A DNA stretch of 64,000 bases from Falciphora oryzae (GCA_000733355.1 JNVV01000016.1:62001-126000); one strand, 5' to 3'; shown: positions 46,631 to 57,125, counted from the stretch's first letter. Numbers and translations are program-made. Notes: generated from the letters alone by a model not told the origin.

Positions 46631-48008
46631 AGGTCGAGCGTCGTTTGCTGATGGCCGCGGGAGGACATGAATCGTGGCTGCCTAGATACACCTTTCGGCT
46701 GTAGGAGTTACGGAGATAGTTGCAGGTGCACTCTGTGTATTTCACTTGGCTACACGTGATTCGGTGTGTTTCCTGACCGGCCGGCTCGTATAACCACCAA
46801 TTACCAAGACAGGAGTCTGCCCTACAAACGCTTCATTAGTGAGGGGCTCCCTCTATCTTTGGTAGTTTACCCGGTGGGGTTCCTAAGCAAATTTTAAACG
46901 TGCATGAGCGTATTTCTCTCTCGGCCTCTTGGATGAGCGTATGTTTTTTTTTCATGGCCTTTTGGAAGAGTGCTTATAATCCTCTAGCTCGGGAGGGGTC
47001 GCGTAGAATATTGGCAAAAGTCTTACGCTGAGGCCTTTGTCCAGACTCCAAAGACGTCAGCGCGTTATTTCCCACCAACCACAACTAGTCAACTCTCTCC
47101 TCTCAGGCACGTAGTCCGAGTGATCGGAAGAAAGTATGCACTCACGCCTATATTTTTCTTGCCTCAATTGGCTAGGATCTGCTATTAGCCTCTTTGTCAT
47201 CCAGAGCATCTCCAAGCAACCAACTGCCGAGCTGTCCCTGAAGAACAAAATACAAAAAGGTCAAATCTGCCGGTTATTTAGGCAGTCAGCTGCTCCTTAG
47301 TAATCACCTGTGCCCCTTGACTGCGTGAGCATCGTCGAACCGACACCGTCTTCCGGCCCACAGACCGACATCCGGTGGTATTTGAATGGAGTTGTGTGCC
47401 ATCGTGTCATGTGCCCAGCCTGCTATGCATTGGTTCAAAGCGACAATGTGGGGTTTACCAAGCCAACGTTTACGGAATGTAGTACAGACTTTCTGCCCCC
47501 ACGAGCCTGGTCTCGGCTCTGTTCCGGCCTTGGGTTGAGGCTGAAGATTGACTTCTGCAAGAGGCAAAGTGTGTTGTGAACCAACAGCTCTCTGACTGTT
47601 GGCACTGCTCTTGGCGATAACCATCACGTCGATCACTCTGGAGCCATCGGGAGCCTGACCTTATGATACGGGCTTTCGATGCAAAGTACTTTCTATGCAA
47701 GGCCTCCCATTGGCGCCTAGGGAGAGACACGCTTGACAAGGGCAGCGAGGTACATCGCGGAAGAAAGACGCACTCGGCAAGGCAACGAGCACATCGCGGA
47801 AGACACGGGAAACAACACCATCGACTTGGGTTCAGGAGGACGTCTGCTCGTGTATATAAACCAGGCACCTGCCTCCTCAGTCGTCCTCGGAACCAGAAGA
47901 GATCACCAGCCTCCCTCAGACAGACTCTCTGGCCCAAAGCTCGAACCCGTAGGACTCGACCACTGCCCTCTTCCAGTTTCCACCCCTGAAACCACCAGCG
48001 CCGTCACA
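46631..48008. other. Upstream region of the secreted protein gene
   Basis: 1378 bases. It contains a short duplicated word ACATCGCGGAAGA near 47753 and 47793. A TATA box lies at its end. No other gene recognised. Confidence 0.55.
47853..47860 (+). promoter_or_regulatory. TATA box (TATATAAA)
   Basis: A perfect TATATAAA 149 bases before the start codon of the secreted cysteine-rich protein. The spacing leaves room for a leader of about 110-120 bases. TATA promoters suit strongly regulated genes. Confidence 0.6.
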
Positions 48009-48542
48009 ATGCTCTTCACTAAGACCATCTCCACCTCCCTTCTGGCCTTCGCCGCCAGCGCCGCCGCCACCCCCATCGACACCACCGCCCTGTCGCTGGT
48101 CCCGGCCCCGGACTCCTTCGACGGCTTCCACCAGGTCGACATGATCCCGTTCGAGGAGGGCGTCATCACGACGTACGAGTCGACCTCGGCCCCCGTCCTG
48201 GGCAAGCGCCAGTGCGGCTCCAACAACGTGCGCTGCGACGGCTCCAACGTGCCGTCGTCAGCATCATGCGGCGCCCTCATCAACTACCTGGTCGCCAACC
48301 ACAACAGCCGCTTCGGGCCCCAGATTCGCTCCTTCTGCTACACCTCGGGCAACGCGGGACAGTGCTGCGCCAGCTGGAACGCAAATGTGCCCAGCGGCGT
48401 GCTCTACGGCAACCCCCAGCCCGCCGCCAACTCGGTCCGCAACCAGTGCGTCAACCAGGGCCGCTCCGGCTACGCGCTGAACGTCAACCTGCAGGGCGTC
48501 TGCCTGACCCAGTGCCTGAGCAACCGCCCTACCGACTGCTAA
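48009..48542 (+). CDS. Small secreted cysteine-rich protein with Kex2 site
   Basis: Intronless, 177 residues. Residues 1-20 are a signal peptide (MLFTKTISTSLLAFAASAAA). A propeptide runs to LGKR (66-67), a Kex2 processing site, leaving a mature protein of 110 residues that starts QCGSNN. The mature part has 10 cysteines, including one CC pair, enough for five disulfides. It is rich in Asn, Ser and Gly and has few charges. This is the layout of fungal small secreted proteins, including surface proteins and effector candidates. I cannot assign a named family, and no toxic or enzymatic activity can be read from the sequence. An in-frame upstream extension to 47733 is rejected because the signal peptide begins exactly at this ATG (CACAATGC). 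Confidence 0.88.
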   Translation: MLFTKTISTSLLAFAASAAATPIDTTALSLVPAPDSFDGFHQVDMIPFEEGVITTYESTSAPVLGKRQCGSNNVRCDGSNVPSSASCGALINYLVANHNSRFGPQIRSFCYTSGNAGQCCASWNANVPSGVLYGNPQPAANSVRNQCVNQGRSGYALNVNLQGVCLTQCLSNRPTDC

Positions 48543-48955
48543 ACGCTTGCTAGATTCAAGAGGGGACCCGAGTTTCGCCGCGTATGCGTTCTCCCGGGGG
48601 CCGTTGGGGACTGTAAGTCCTAGACTGTATGGAGTGTCGGTGGGGTTTGACACAAAAGAATGTTTCTCTTCACGCGCTCTTTTCTGGATATCTCGAGAGT
48701 CCATTTATTATTGAACACCAGGTGTATATGTAACATCTCCGTACTTTTTGACAGTATAAACAAAAATCAAAGACCATTGTGCCCGAAGTCTGCAGGTGAT
48801 GATGGCGAATGTCATTCCTTCCCACCTCCTCTCGATCTCGCCCTTCGGCCTGTCCTGCTGCCTGATGAGCGGGGCGGCTGTTCTGGATCCTTGCTTGGCG
48901 CGTCGGAAAGGCGCGACATCTTGACCGTCTTGATGTCGAATGCAGGCAGGCGAAA
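48543..48955. other. Convergent 3' intergenic region
   Basis: 413 bases between two convergent stops; 3' UTRs expected. No gene seen. Confidence 0.6.
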
Positions 48956-49606
48956 TTATGGCCCGGTCGGCTTAGCCAGGGAGGCGACGGCTGCATCGAT
49001 TTCCTTCTCCAGCTCGGGAGCATAAGGGAGGAAACACCGCCTGAAAAAGTCCGGATCAACGCCCAGCGCGATCGAGTCGGCGATCCCCCGACCCAAACGG
49101 CCGATATACTCGTCGTACGGGCTGCCTTCCTCAGTGTAGTGCCTGCTTAGGTACACCAGGACGCCGTCCTTGGGGGACGTGGTTGGAGAGGCCTGATCGA
49201 CGGGCACGGGGTCCGCGGCGGCGAGGACAGTGGCAGGGCTACCCTGGCTGACGACCCAGGCGGTATCGCGACCCGAAAGAAGCGGATGGGCCTCGCGGAA
49301 GAGGACGCTGTGGTACTCCTTGTCGTAGCAGCCTATTGCGACGCCCTCTGCTCTGTCGAGGGCCGCCTCGTCGCCAGGGCCGGCCAGCTCGTACAAAAGG
49401 CCGACGACGCCCCCCCGCTGGTCGTCAGAGTTGGCGGTGGGCGCGTCGGCACTGGGGGCCCGGACGACGTTTGCATAGTGGCGCTGGTTGATCTGCCAGC
49501 GGAAGCCGGGCAGCACGGCGGTGCCCAGAAGCTTGCTTCCGGGGCAGCGGGCGGCCATTTGGGCCAGGCTGAGGTTGCTTCCGTAGGCGAAGTAGAGCGT
49601 CTTCAT
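48956..49606 (-). CDS. Gamma-glutamylcyclotransferase-like protein
   Basis: Single exon, 216 residues. The N-terminus MKTLYFAYGSNLSLAQMAARCP carries the YGSN motif that binds the gamma-glutamyl group in the GGCT/AIG2 fold. Family landmarks follow in order: LGTAVLPGFRWQINQ, GVVGLLYEL and LDRAEGVAIGCYDKEY, whose Glu is in the position of the catalytic acid. VLVYLS and PYDEYIGRLGRGIADSIALGVDPDF then follow, with a helical end. Family members release 5-oxoproline from gamma-glutamyl peptides in glutathione turnover; the exact substrate here is unknown. Probably cytosolic, since no signal peptide is visible. An Ala/Pro/Asp insertion lies after NVVRAPSAD. Confidence 0.85.
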   Translation of the reverse strand: MKTLYFAYGSNLSLAQMAARCPGSKLLGTAVLPGFRWQINQRHYANVVRAPSADAPTANSDDQRGGVVGLLYELAGPGDEAALDRAEGVAIGCYDKEYHSVLFREAHPLLSGRDTAWVVSQGSPATVLAAADPVPVDQASPTTSPKDGVLVYLSRHYTEEGSPYDEYIGRLGRGIADSIALGVDPDFFRRCFLPYAPELEKEIDAAVASLAKPTGP

Positions 49607-50357
49607 CGTGATCTTAGCTGCGGTGAGCTGGTTGTCTTTCAGCTAGTGATTTGCTGTGTGGTGAGGTGGGCTGGGATTTGGGCACTTGGCGGGAAAGTGA
49701 TTGGGCAGAAAACATGCCCTCCGTCTTCAATAGGCAATGAGATTGCATGCAGACATAGCCTTTCTCCTCAGCAAGGATAGAAACTAAGAAGAATTGGCTG
49801 ATCGGAAGAGGAAAAAATGAAGAAAAAGGAACAGGGGAAGAGGAAAGAATACAGCACAGAGAAAAAGGGTCGGCAGATGTTTCTCCTTGTTTTGGATGGT
49901 GTGTTGAGTCTTTTGCGTGCCCCTATCTTCCTTCGACTTTGCCTTTCGCCGGTTCCTAACTGCTGGTTGTAATGACGCGGGAAATATTGCCTCGATTGCA
50001 CAGCATTAGAGAAGGAAGGAGACTCTTAGAACAAGGAATTTAATACCGAGCAGTCTCGGACTACTGCCTATGAGGGCTTGTGACCCAGCACAGCAGGATC
50101 TTGTAGGGCTGCTGGATTTAGGGACAATATTCGAGAAGGGTTCCATGCATAAAACCCCGCATGTGCCAGCGAATAACCAACAGATTCAAGCTCCACCGTC
50201 ATCCAGCGCCGTGGTCGTCGGTCTCGAGACATGATGAACGGCGTCAACAGCCTGCTCGATGCCTGCGGGGTTGATTAGTCTGGCCTTGCTGGCTCCTTCC
50301 AGGAGGCAACGCTTTCTCATCGCATCCAAAAGCAGAACCTTATGATCAGGAAAAGGA
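49607..50357. other. Divergent intergenic region
   Basis: 751 bases between the GGCT-like start and the WW-like frame. A/G-rich near 49800-49870. No gene seen. Confidence 0.5.
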
Positions 50358-50888
50358 ATGTTCCAGATCTTGAGAAAGGCAGTGGGTAAGAAGAAGGGTA
50401 GAGATGTCTCATCAGATCCCCGCGCAGCAGTCAAGCAATGTCAGAAAAGGGCAGCAAGGTATCGGCCCGACGCCGGGTACCATCCCCTGCTGGTCCGGCC
50501 GACAGCGGGGGCTGCCACCCGGCCATTGCCCTGCCTTTACAAGCTCGAGTTGGCGCCAAACGGCTTGCCAATGTACTACAACTACGCCACCAAGGCTCGG
50601 TCGTGGTGCCATCCCGTCTTGCTCGACGAGCTGCAGGACACAGGGTTCGTCGCTTCCCCAGCGGCATCAACGGCCCACCGTCCCTTCGTCACAGAGCCTG
50701 ATGAGCCGCCGGCGGTACCATGGGTCGAGAAGCGAGACCGCAACGGCCAGACGTACTATGTCAACAACGAGACGGGCGAGCTGGAGGGTCGGCACCTGGC
50801 GGCGCTCGCGCTGGGTCGGGCTGAGGGCAGTCGCGAGCGATGTGCCGTCACGGCTGCGACGGGCGATACCGACGCGAGCCTCCCGTAG
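50358..50888 (+). CDS. Hypothetical protein with two degenerate WW-like domains
   Basis: 176 codons from ATG 50358. Two WW-like blocks are visible. Block 1 is LYKLELAPNGLPMYYNYATKARSWCHP (written here only to locate it, about residues 61-87); the first Trp is replaced by Leu and the second Trp and Pro remain. Block 2 is PWVEKRDRNGQTYYVNNETGE (about 119-139); its first Trp and YYVN core are present but the second Trp is missing. WW domains bind Pro-rich peptides. The frame then turns into Ala/Arg-rich sequence and stops at TAG 50886-50888, while another frame continues with WW-like sequence, so a frameshift or missed intron is suspected. Not assignable to a named protein. Confidence 0.45.
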   Translation: MFQILRKAVGKKKGRDVSSDPRAAVKQCQKRAARYRPDAGYHPLLVRPTAGAATRPLPCLYKLELAPNGLPMYYNYATKARSWCHPVLLDELQDTGFVASPAASTAHRPFVTEPDEPPAVPWVEKRDRNGQTYYVNNETGELEGRHLAALALGRAEGSRERCAVTAATGDTDASLP

Positions 50889-51220
50889 CCGAGGCGTACA
50901 CCTCGCAAGGGCTGGAGCCGCCGTGGGTGGTCGTGGAGCAGTGCGTGCAAGGGGCGGTTCCCGAGTACATCTTTATCAGCTACCGCACGGGGCAGTGGGA
51001 CAATTGGGACCCCATCGCGACGTTCGCCTGCGACTGCAGGTTCACGCCGGAGCAGGAGAGCGCGCTCGAAAGCACGGCTGTTGGCCAGCGGCGGCTGCGG
51101 TACTACCGGAACATGAATGCCAAGGTCGCCAGACGGGCTGTTAGAGACGCTGGGATCTGGGGCGTGCGGAAAGGGCCCCAGGTCGACACCAGCAGAGCGG
51201 AGGTAATACATTGTCTGTGA
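50840..51220 (+). CDS. Second WW-like frame, possible continuation of 50358-50888
   Basis: 126 codons from an ATG that overlaps the previous frame by 49 bases. It holds PPWVVVEQCVQGAVPEYIFI and then SYRTGQWDNWDP, which matches the outline of a WW domain (first W, aromatic core, T-G, final W-x-P). A helical basic end follows (RRLRYYRNMNAKVARRAVRDAG). It most likely belongs to the same gene as the preceding frame. No GT-AG intron that joins them is obvious, so a one- or two-base sequence error or true decay between about 50790 and 50885 is the simplest reading. Confidence 0.35.
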   Translation: MCRHGCDGRYRREPPVAEAYTSQGLEPPWVVVEQCVQGAVPEYIFISYRTGQWDNWDPIATFACDCRFTPEQESALESTAVGQRRLRYYRNMNAKVARRAVRDAGIWGVRKGPQVDTSRAEVIHCL

Positions 51221-51917
51221 TCATCATCATTCGAGAAAGCGGCCCGAGGTCAGCTTAGCCCGTCGGGAATCCGCTGTCGGTGGGGTTCCCCTCCATGGCA
51301 GCAGCTCCTTCCCCCACCAACAGCTGCGTCTGGGCGCTTACCTCATCAGAGTCATCGCTGCACGATAAGCGATAAGGCGTCATTTTGGACGGGAGGGATC
51401 GATGCATGGAACGGCCACGCAGCAGCTTGGGCTCTCCCTGTCTGGGGTAGAAATTACCGACCCAGCGACAAGGGGAGGGAGTTGAACCTTGTCCCACCAG
51501 ATGGGACGGACGGAATCACGCCGAGTCCAGTCTTTGCGCCCCTTCTCTGCCCCTGCGCTGCGGGCTCTCGCAAGATCACCGACTTGCGCCTTTTCAGCTC
51601 CCGCCAAGCCAGCCTCCAGCGCCACCTCGAACAACCCCCGCGACTGGCGCCTTTCCCGATCTCCAACGCTGCGACTCGCCGGCGCCACTCTCCTAGTCTC
51701 CATCCCCGGCTCGGCCGAAACACCGAACCAGACGTCATTCCCGATCGCCCGAGTCGCTTTTGCCTGTCCCCATCATCGACGCGACTTGGACAACAAACAA
51801 CAAACCCCTTGGCGAACGCCGTCCTACAACCACCCGCCGGCCATCGCCGCCTCGAGCGCCGGCACACGCGCGCGGGCGCCCACTTCGGGCGACATCCCTC
51901 AGAAATACCCCCCGAAA
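51221..51917. other. Leader/promoter region of RBD2
   Basis: 697 bases. The RBD2 frame stays open upstream to an ATG at 51489, but that extension is Arg/Pro/Ser-rich and unlike rhomboids, so it is read as leader. No separate gene seen. Confidence 0.5.
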
Positions 51918-52982
51918 ATGGCCGGGTTCAGCGTGCTCAGGGCTCGGTCCTACGTCTTCCGGCTGCCACTCTTCGCCCGGGCCGTCGCCGTGGTCATCAT
52001 GGCCGCCTGGGTGGCGGGTCTGCAGGGCGCATGGGACATTAGGGCCTGGGCCGCGCTGAAGCCGAGCGAGATCAACATCAAGACCTGTAAGCAGTCTGTC
52101 GCCCTGGAATCAGACGAGGCTGCATGCGCGCGATGGGTTAACATCTTCTTGCACAGTGTACCGCACAAACACCTTCGTCTTCGTGCACAAAGGCCTCTTC
52201 CACGCGCTCATGAACGTTATCGCCCTCACGCCGCTGCTGGAAAGATTCGAGTCGGAATACGGGACCCTGAGCTCTGTGGCCTTGTTCATCGGTCGTGAGT
52301 GCGCCCGCCCATGTGCTCGGCAAAAGCCTTGCCTGTGCTTGCGCTAACAATTCGCCACCTTTCCCGTCCAGCATTCTCTACGATACCGGCGCTCGCCTAC
52401 GTATTTATTGAGAGGGGCATATTGCGAGCCGACAATGCAGTCATGGGAGCTAGGTGAGGGATCCCTGACGCCACTTGTCCTTTGCGCCAACCTCGTGCTG
52501 ACACAGCGACGGACAGCATCTGGGTCTTTCTGCTCCTTGGCATGGAGGCCATACGGACTTATAGGACCAACCCCCACCTGATCATTGCGACGCACCATGT
52601 TCCGACGTGGACGACGCCGCTGGCGCTCTGCCTGGTGATTTCGGCGCTAGTCCCCAACACCAGCCTGCTGGGACACTTGTGCGGGCTTGGAGTTGGATAC
52701 CTCGGTACGTTTTGCTTCTCGTTGATTACCATGAATAATAATCCACTAACAATGCGCACCGAAACAAAAGGAGGTCTCGGATACCTCAAGTTCCTGTCGC
52801 CGCCGGAGAAGATCCTGCGGTTTGTGGAGGGCAAGCTCAACCTGTTGGGTCGGCTCCCGCACTACGTCAGCGTCGACCAGAAGACGTACGGACGGTTCGG
52901 GGTCCTGCCCTCGAGCGGTCCGAGCCCTGGGTCCGGGCCTGCCATCGGGTTGGTGGGGTCGACACAGCGTCTTGGGCCTTGA
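51918..52982 (+). CDS. RBD2: Rhomboid family protein RBD2
   Basis: Intramembrane serine protease family, Golgi/endosomal type in fungi. Five exons: 51918-52086, 52157-52294, 52372-52453, 52517-52704, 52771-52982; 262 residues. Hydrophobic segments begin at LFARAVAVVIMAAWVAGL. The TNTFVFVHKGLFHALMNVIAL segment is the rhomboid fold before the active site. The catalytic Ser is 130, in VMGASIWVFLLLG, formed across an exon junction (AG|C). The His is 183 in LLGHLCGLGVGYLG. A cytosolic tail, LGYLKFLSPPEK and RLPHYVSVDQKTYGRFGVLP, is diagnostic for fungal RBD2. S. pombe Rbd2 cleaves the sterol regulator Sre1 with Cdc48; a similar role here is inference. Start ATG 51918 was chosen because translation upstream lacks rhomboid features. 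Confidence 0.9.
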
Positions 52983-53464
52983 AAAAGGGGTACGATAAGT
53001 TGTGTTCTGTGGGGTCTCGTGCAATTTAATGGTGTTGTTGGCTTTTTGGTGTATGCCATCGTGCTGGTGGGCCTGGGCTTTTCATGCTCGCTACAGGCCC
53101 GGGTTCTGTCATTTGAATGTATCTATAGGGGGTGTCACTTATACATATAATATATGTCTCTGCGATCAGGCGATTACTGCTGCTATTGTTTTGTCGTCTG
53201 ATGGCATTGAGTCGAGTCCATCCTGGGAGATCCAATCAACTGCCTAATTTGGCCGATTGGACCCCTGAATCCTGGCCGCTCGACAGCTGCATTATCAACA
53301 AGGCCGCCATGTGGGGTGCCCCATGGTTAGGTAATCACGGAGCTCCTGCCGCTGACGCTTCCCCTGCAACGTCAACCACAGCTTGCCAATGCTTCGTGCT
53401 GCCAGCCAGCGCGCCTGATATTGCGAAGAGCCTGAACGCGGCCGAGCCGAGGGATTTCGCTCCA
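52983..53464. other. Intergenic region RBD2 / GAA1
   Basis: 482 bases in tandem orientation. No gene recognised. Confidence 0.6.
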
Positions 53465-55533
53465 ATGCCGCGCTTATTGTGTAGGCTGTGCCCTGTCTCG
53501 AAGTCTCTCTGTTAGATACCTGCCTATGTCAGGGTGCCATTGCTGACCTGTCCTCCGGCTTCGGCCACCACAGCTTCGCTCCTGAGCCTGCGGCGGGACC
53601 CCCGTCTCCTCAAGCTCCCGCCCTACCTGTCGCTGCTGTGCATCGTCGTCGGCATCGCCTCGCTCGTCGTGCTACCTCTCGACAGCTACTCGAGACGGAC
53701 CTACATCTCCGAGAACGCCCTGCTACCGGGGCAGGTGCACACCTACTTTGCCGGCAGCGACCAGAACGTCTTCCGCGCCTACAAGCACGAGGTAGACCGG
53801 CTGCTAGACAAGAACAATGTCGAGTGAGCGCTCTCCAGATCGAGTACGAGTGCTAGGGAGGAAGAGTGCTAACCAGGACCCAGGGTGAACGACAAGCTCG
53901 AGAGCATCCTCCGGGACGTGGGGCTCAAGACGGCCCGGCAGAACTTCACCTACACCTCGTCGGGCACACAACACGGCGGCGAGAACCTCTACGCCCTCCT
54001 GCGCGCGCCCCGCGGCGACGCCACCGAGGCCATCGTGCTCGTCGCGGCCTGGCGCAACCCCAAAGGCGAGGCTAACCGCAATGGCGTGGCCCTCGCGCTC
54101 ACCCTGGCGCGCTACTTCCGGCGCTGGTCGCTGTGGTCCAAGGACATTGTGATCCTGCTCCCGCCCGACTCGCTGGCCGGCCCGCAGGCCTGGGTCGACG
54201 CGTACCACGACTCGCACGACTCCGGAAACGTTGCGTCTTTGCCGTTAAAGAGCGGCGCTCTGCAGGGCGCGCTAGCGCTCGACTACGCCAGGGAGGGCCG
54301 GTACGAGAGCGTGCACGTCGTGTACGACGGCGTCAACGGCCAGCTGCCCAACCTGGACCTGATCAACAGCGTCGTCAACATCGCGGGCGGCCAGATGGGC
54401 ATGGGCGTGTCGCTGCAGGAGATGTGGGCGCACGGAAGCGACGGCTACGCGGACCGCCTGCGCACCATGCTGCGGGGAATGCTGCGGCAGGGGCTCGGGG
54501 TGTCGACGGGCGCGCACTCTTGCTTCATGCCGTACCACGTCGACGCCGTCACGCTGTCGCCGTACGGGGAGGGGTGGCAGGACGAGATGGCGTTGGGGAG
54601 GGTGGTCGAGGGCACGTTCCGGTCGCTGAACAACCTGCTCGAGCACCTGCACCAGAGCTTCTTCTTCTACCTGCTCATGCACCGCGAGCGCTTTGTAAGT
54701 ATCGGTACGTACCTGCCCAGCGCCATGCTGGTTGCGGCCAACTTCACTATCATGGCCGTCTTTCTGTGGTTCAAGGCCGGCCAGACGGGGGCAGCGGGCG
54801 AGGACGGGGGCCAGGCCACGGTCGAGGGCGAGGGTGAGGGCGAGAGCAAGGAGAAGACGGTGGCGCCTCCTGCTCCCAAACCGGTGGAACGGGATCTCCT
54901 GGCGCCTTTGTGCTTCGTCGCCTTGTGCCAGTTTCTGGGTATCGTTCCCCTGTATCTCTTCAACCATCTTCCCGCCGGGGTAAGTTTCTGCTCTGGTCGT
55001 CTCTTTCTTCCCTCCAGGTTTACATCTCTCTGACCGCACGTCCGCTCCAGCTCCTCGTCCCCTTCTTCTTCGTCTTCGCCATCTTCAACACGGCCTTCCC
55101 GCTCCTCTCCTCGCGCTTCCTGACCAACACCTACCGCCTCACGCTGCAGCAGTACCACCTGATCCAGTCATTCTCGCTCCTGCTGCTCGGCATGTTCGTC
55201 GCCTGCCTCGCCACCCTCAACTTTTCCCTCGCCTTCTGGGTCGGCCTGCTCTGCAGCCCGCTGCCCTTCTTCCGCCCGTACCCGGCGTCTTCGAGCCTCG
55301 GGTACCGGATCGGCCTGCTCCTGCAGCAGCCCGTCTCGCTGCCCGTAGTTCTGCTCGTGTGCTGCTATGTCTGGGGCCTTGAGGTCGGCGACGTCCTGCG
55401 CGACGCCGCCTTTGGCTGGAACGTCTGGGGCACCTACACCCCGCTCGTCGTCTGGTGCGTCTGGTGGCCCGCCTGGCTGGCCTCGTCTGTGGTCCTGCTG
55501 GGGGGACCTATGCTCAAGGAAAAGAAAGCATAG
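53465..55533 (+). CDS. GAA1: GPI transamidase component GAA1
   Basis: ER-membrane subunit of the GPI transamidase, which attaches GPI anchors to proproteins. Four exons: 53465-53480 (MPRLL plus one base), 53574-53823, 53884-54979 and 55018-55533; 625 residues, matching yeast (614). Diagnostic parts: RRDPRLLKLPPYLSLLCIVV with the first membrane segment; the conserved YISENALLPGQVHTYF; a large luminal M28-peptidase-like domain (VLVAAWRNPKGEANRNGVALAL, DIVILLPPDSLAGPQAW, YDGVNGQLPNLDLIN); then several C-terminal membrane segments. An acidic loop rich in GEGEGE follows the second membrane segment. The last intron is only 38 nt. The ECM33-like protein nearby would be a substrate of this enzyme class. 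Confidence 0.93.
54980..55017 (+). other. GAA1: 38-nt intron of GAA1
   Basis: GTAAGT at the donor and a pyrimidine tract TCTCTTTCTTCCCTCCAG at the acceptor. Removing it joins NHLPAG to VYISLTARPLQLL in frame. Reading through gives a stop after 18 codons. It is well below the 57-110 bp of other introns in the window. Confidence 0.8.
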
Positions 55534-55961
55534 TGTTTTGAGCGTGTGGGGAACAAAAAGGGGCAAGAATTCTGCTGGCGAACCGGGAGAGGGGTCGAGG
55601 AACCCTCCCCATCATGAACCGGGATAGCTGAGCCGGGCAGCTTTGTAGCGTATTCTGGCATTTTATACCAATAGAAGCCGGCCTGTCCAATCTGCAATCA
55701 TAGCCGACCTTTGTGTTCTGGCATGTCGAGCAACAAATTCGTCATGATAAATACCCCTGATATTCCCCTGCGTTTTTGGTGGGATTCTATCACGTCTAAG
55801 AGGCAGGTAGCTATGATACATGGTGAGAGCCATGGCATCCATCCTCGCCTTCTCTCACTGGTCATCCGAGGCAGGGTCTCGCATGAGAGCCGTCGCTGAA
55901 ACGGCCGACCACCAACTTCTCTTCTCCCTCCCTCCCTCCCTCCCATTCTCCCACAATACAA
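55534..55961. other. Convergent 3' region GAA1 / RPN9
   Basis: 428 bases holding two 3' UTRs. CCCT repeats lie at 55923-55950 just outside the RPN9 stop. No gene seen. Confidence 0.65.
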
Positions 55962-57125
55962 TCAAGCAGCCCAGACATCCTGCCCCACGGCCTCGATCCA
56001 ATGGCCGAGCTGGTTGACGCTCGAGTCCCAGTCCTTGAGGCGCAGACGCATGTTATCAATCTGCTTCATGTCGAGGACCTTTGGCTGGACCCAGTCGATG
56101 TGGGCGATGGCGTCGACCTGGTCGATGGAGCCGCGCAGCAGGCCCAGACTAAGGGCCTTCATGACCAGATGCTCGATCTCGTCGGGCTGGACGCGGGTCT
56201 CGCGCGCGATGGCGTCGAACGTCATGTGGCGGTCGTGGGGCGGGCGGCGGAACACGGCCTCGGTCAGGGCGGCCAGGTAGATCTTCTGGCGCAGCTGGGC
56301 GCGGTGCTTGGACAGGAGCGGGTTGGAGCCGATGTGGCCCGACAGCACGTCGTAGGCAGCCAGGTCGCCGCGGTTGAAGGCGAAGAGCAGCTCGCGCAGC
56401 CAGGCGTCGTCGGCCTTGCCGTCGGGCCCGGGGGCGGTCAGGGCGTCGAGGATGGGGTGGAGCAGCAGCTCGCCAAAGTTGTAGATGGAAGTAGAGACGA
56501 GGGCGGCGATGGCGAGGTCGTAGGCACGCGAGCGGCGCTCGGCGGGGGTCAGGGCGGCGACGTCGATGCAGGCCAGGTACAGCAGGGCGTTGCGGTAGTA
56601 CGAGGCGAAGTCGGCCTTGGCCTGGTAGTAGTCGGCCTGGGCGCCGTAGAAGGCGGCGTGGACGACCGTCTCGACGCTGTCGAAGCCGTCGAGTATCCTC
56701 TCGGCGCGGTCCAGGTCCTTGCGGGCGGCGTCGGTGTCCTTGAGGTCGAGCTTGACGCGGGCGACGGCGATGGTGGCGAAGACGAAGGCGTCCTGCGAGT
56801 CCTCGTCGTCGACCTGCTTGGCGGCCGTCTCGAGGAACTGCAGGCGCTCCTTGCTCGTCTTGCACTGCGAGGCGGCCTTGAGGGACAGGTCGACGAGCTT
56901 GAGTTGGTTGATCTTGTCGGCGAACTTGAGGACGAAGGTCTTGTAGAAGACGAGGCGGGCGGGCGCGCTCGAGGGCATGTTGAAGAACTCGATCATGGCG
57001 TCGGTGAGCTGGTGCCACAGTTTCCTCTCCCAAAAGTCCTCGAACTGCAGGATCAGGCCCTGGAGGTCCTCGGGGGCCCGTTCCCTCATGTCGGAGAGGA
57101 ACTCGGCCGTCTCGTCGGCGCTCAT
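55962..57125 (-). CDS. RPN9: 26S proteasome regulatory subunit RPN9 (PSMD13)
   Basis: PCI subunit of the 19S lid. Intronless, 387 residues; yeast Rpn9 is 393. Helical N-terminal repeats include DLQGLILQFEDFWERKLWHQL and FYKTFVLKFADKINQLKLV. ADYYQAKADFASYYRNALLYL is the TPR-like region seen in RPN9 proteins. The PCI winged helix covers about 230-350, with FNRGDLAAYD, LRQKIYLAALTEAVF and TFDAIARETRVQPDEIEHLVMKAL followed by SLGLLRGSIDQVDAIAHIDWV. The C-terminal helix RLRLKDWDSSVNQLGHWIEAVGQ takes part in lid bundle assembly. Divergent from NUO-40 over 550 bases. Confidence 0.95.
   Translation of the reverse strand: MSADETAEFLSDMRERAPEDLQGLILQFEDFWERKLWHQLTDAMIEFFNMPSSAPARLVFYKTFVLKFADKINQLKLVDLSLKAASQCKTSKERLQFLETAAKQVDDEDSQDAFVFATIAVARVKLDLKDTDAARKDLDRAERILDGFDSVETVVHAAFYGAQADYYQAKADFASYYRNALLYLACIDVAALTPAERRSRAYDLAIAALVSTSIYNFGELLLHPILDALTAPGPDGKADDAWLRELLFAFNRGDLAAYDVLSGHIGSNPLLSKHRAQLRQKIYLAALTEAVFRRPPHDRHMTFDAIARETRVQPDEIEHLVMKALSLGLLRGSIDQVDAIAHIDWVQPKVLDMKQIDNMRLRLKDWDSSVNQLGHWIEAVGQDVWAA

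Noticed and set aside
47733..48008. N-terminal extension of the secreted cysteine-rich protein
   Set aside because: The extension covers the TATA box and leader, and the signal peptide starts exactly at ATG 48009.
51489..51917. N-terminal extension of RBD2
   Set aside because: Open by chance; Arg/Pro/Ser-rich and would bury the first membrane segment behind 143 unrelated residues.
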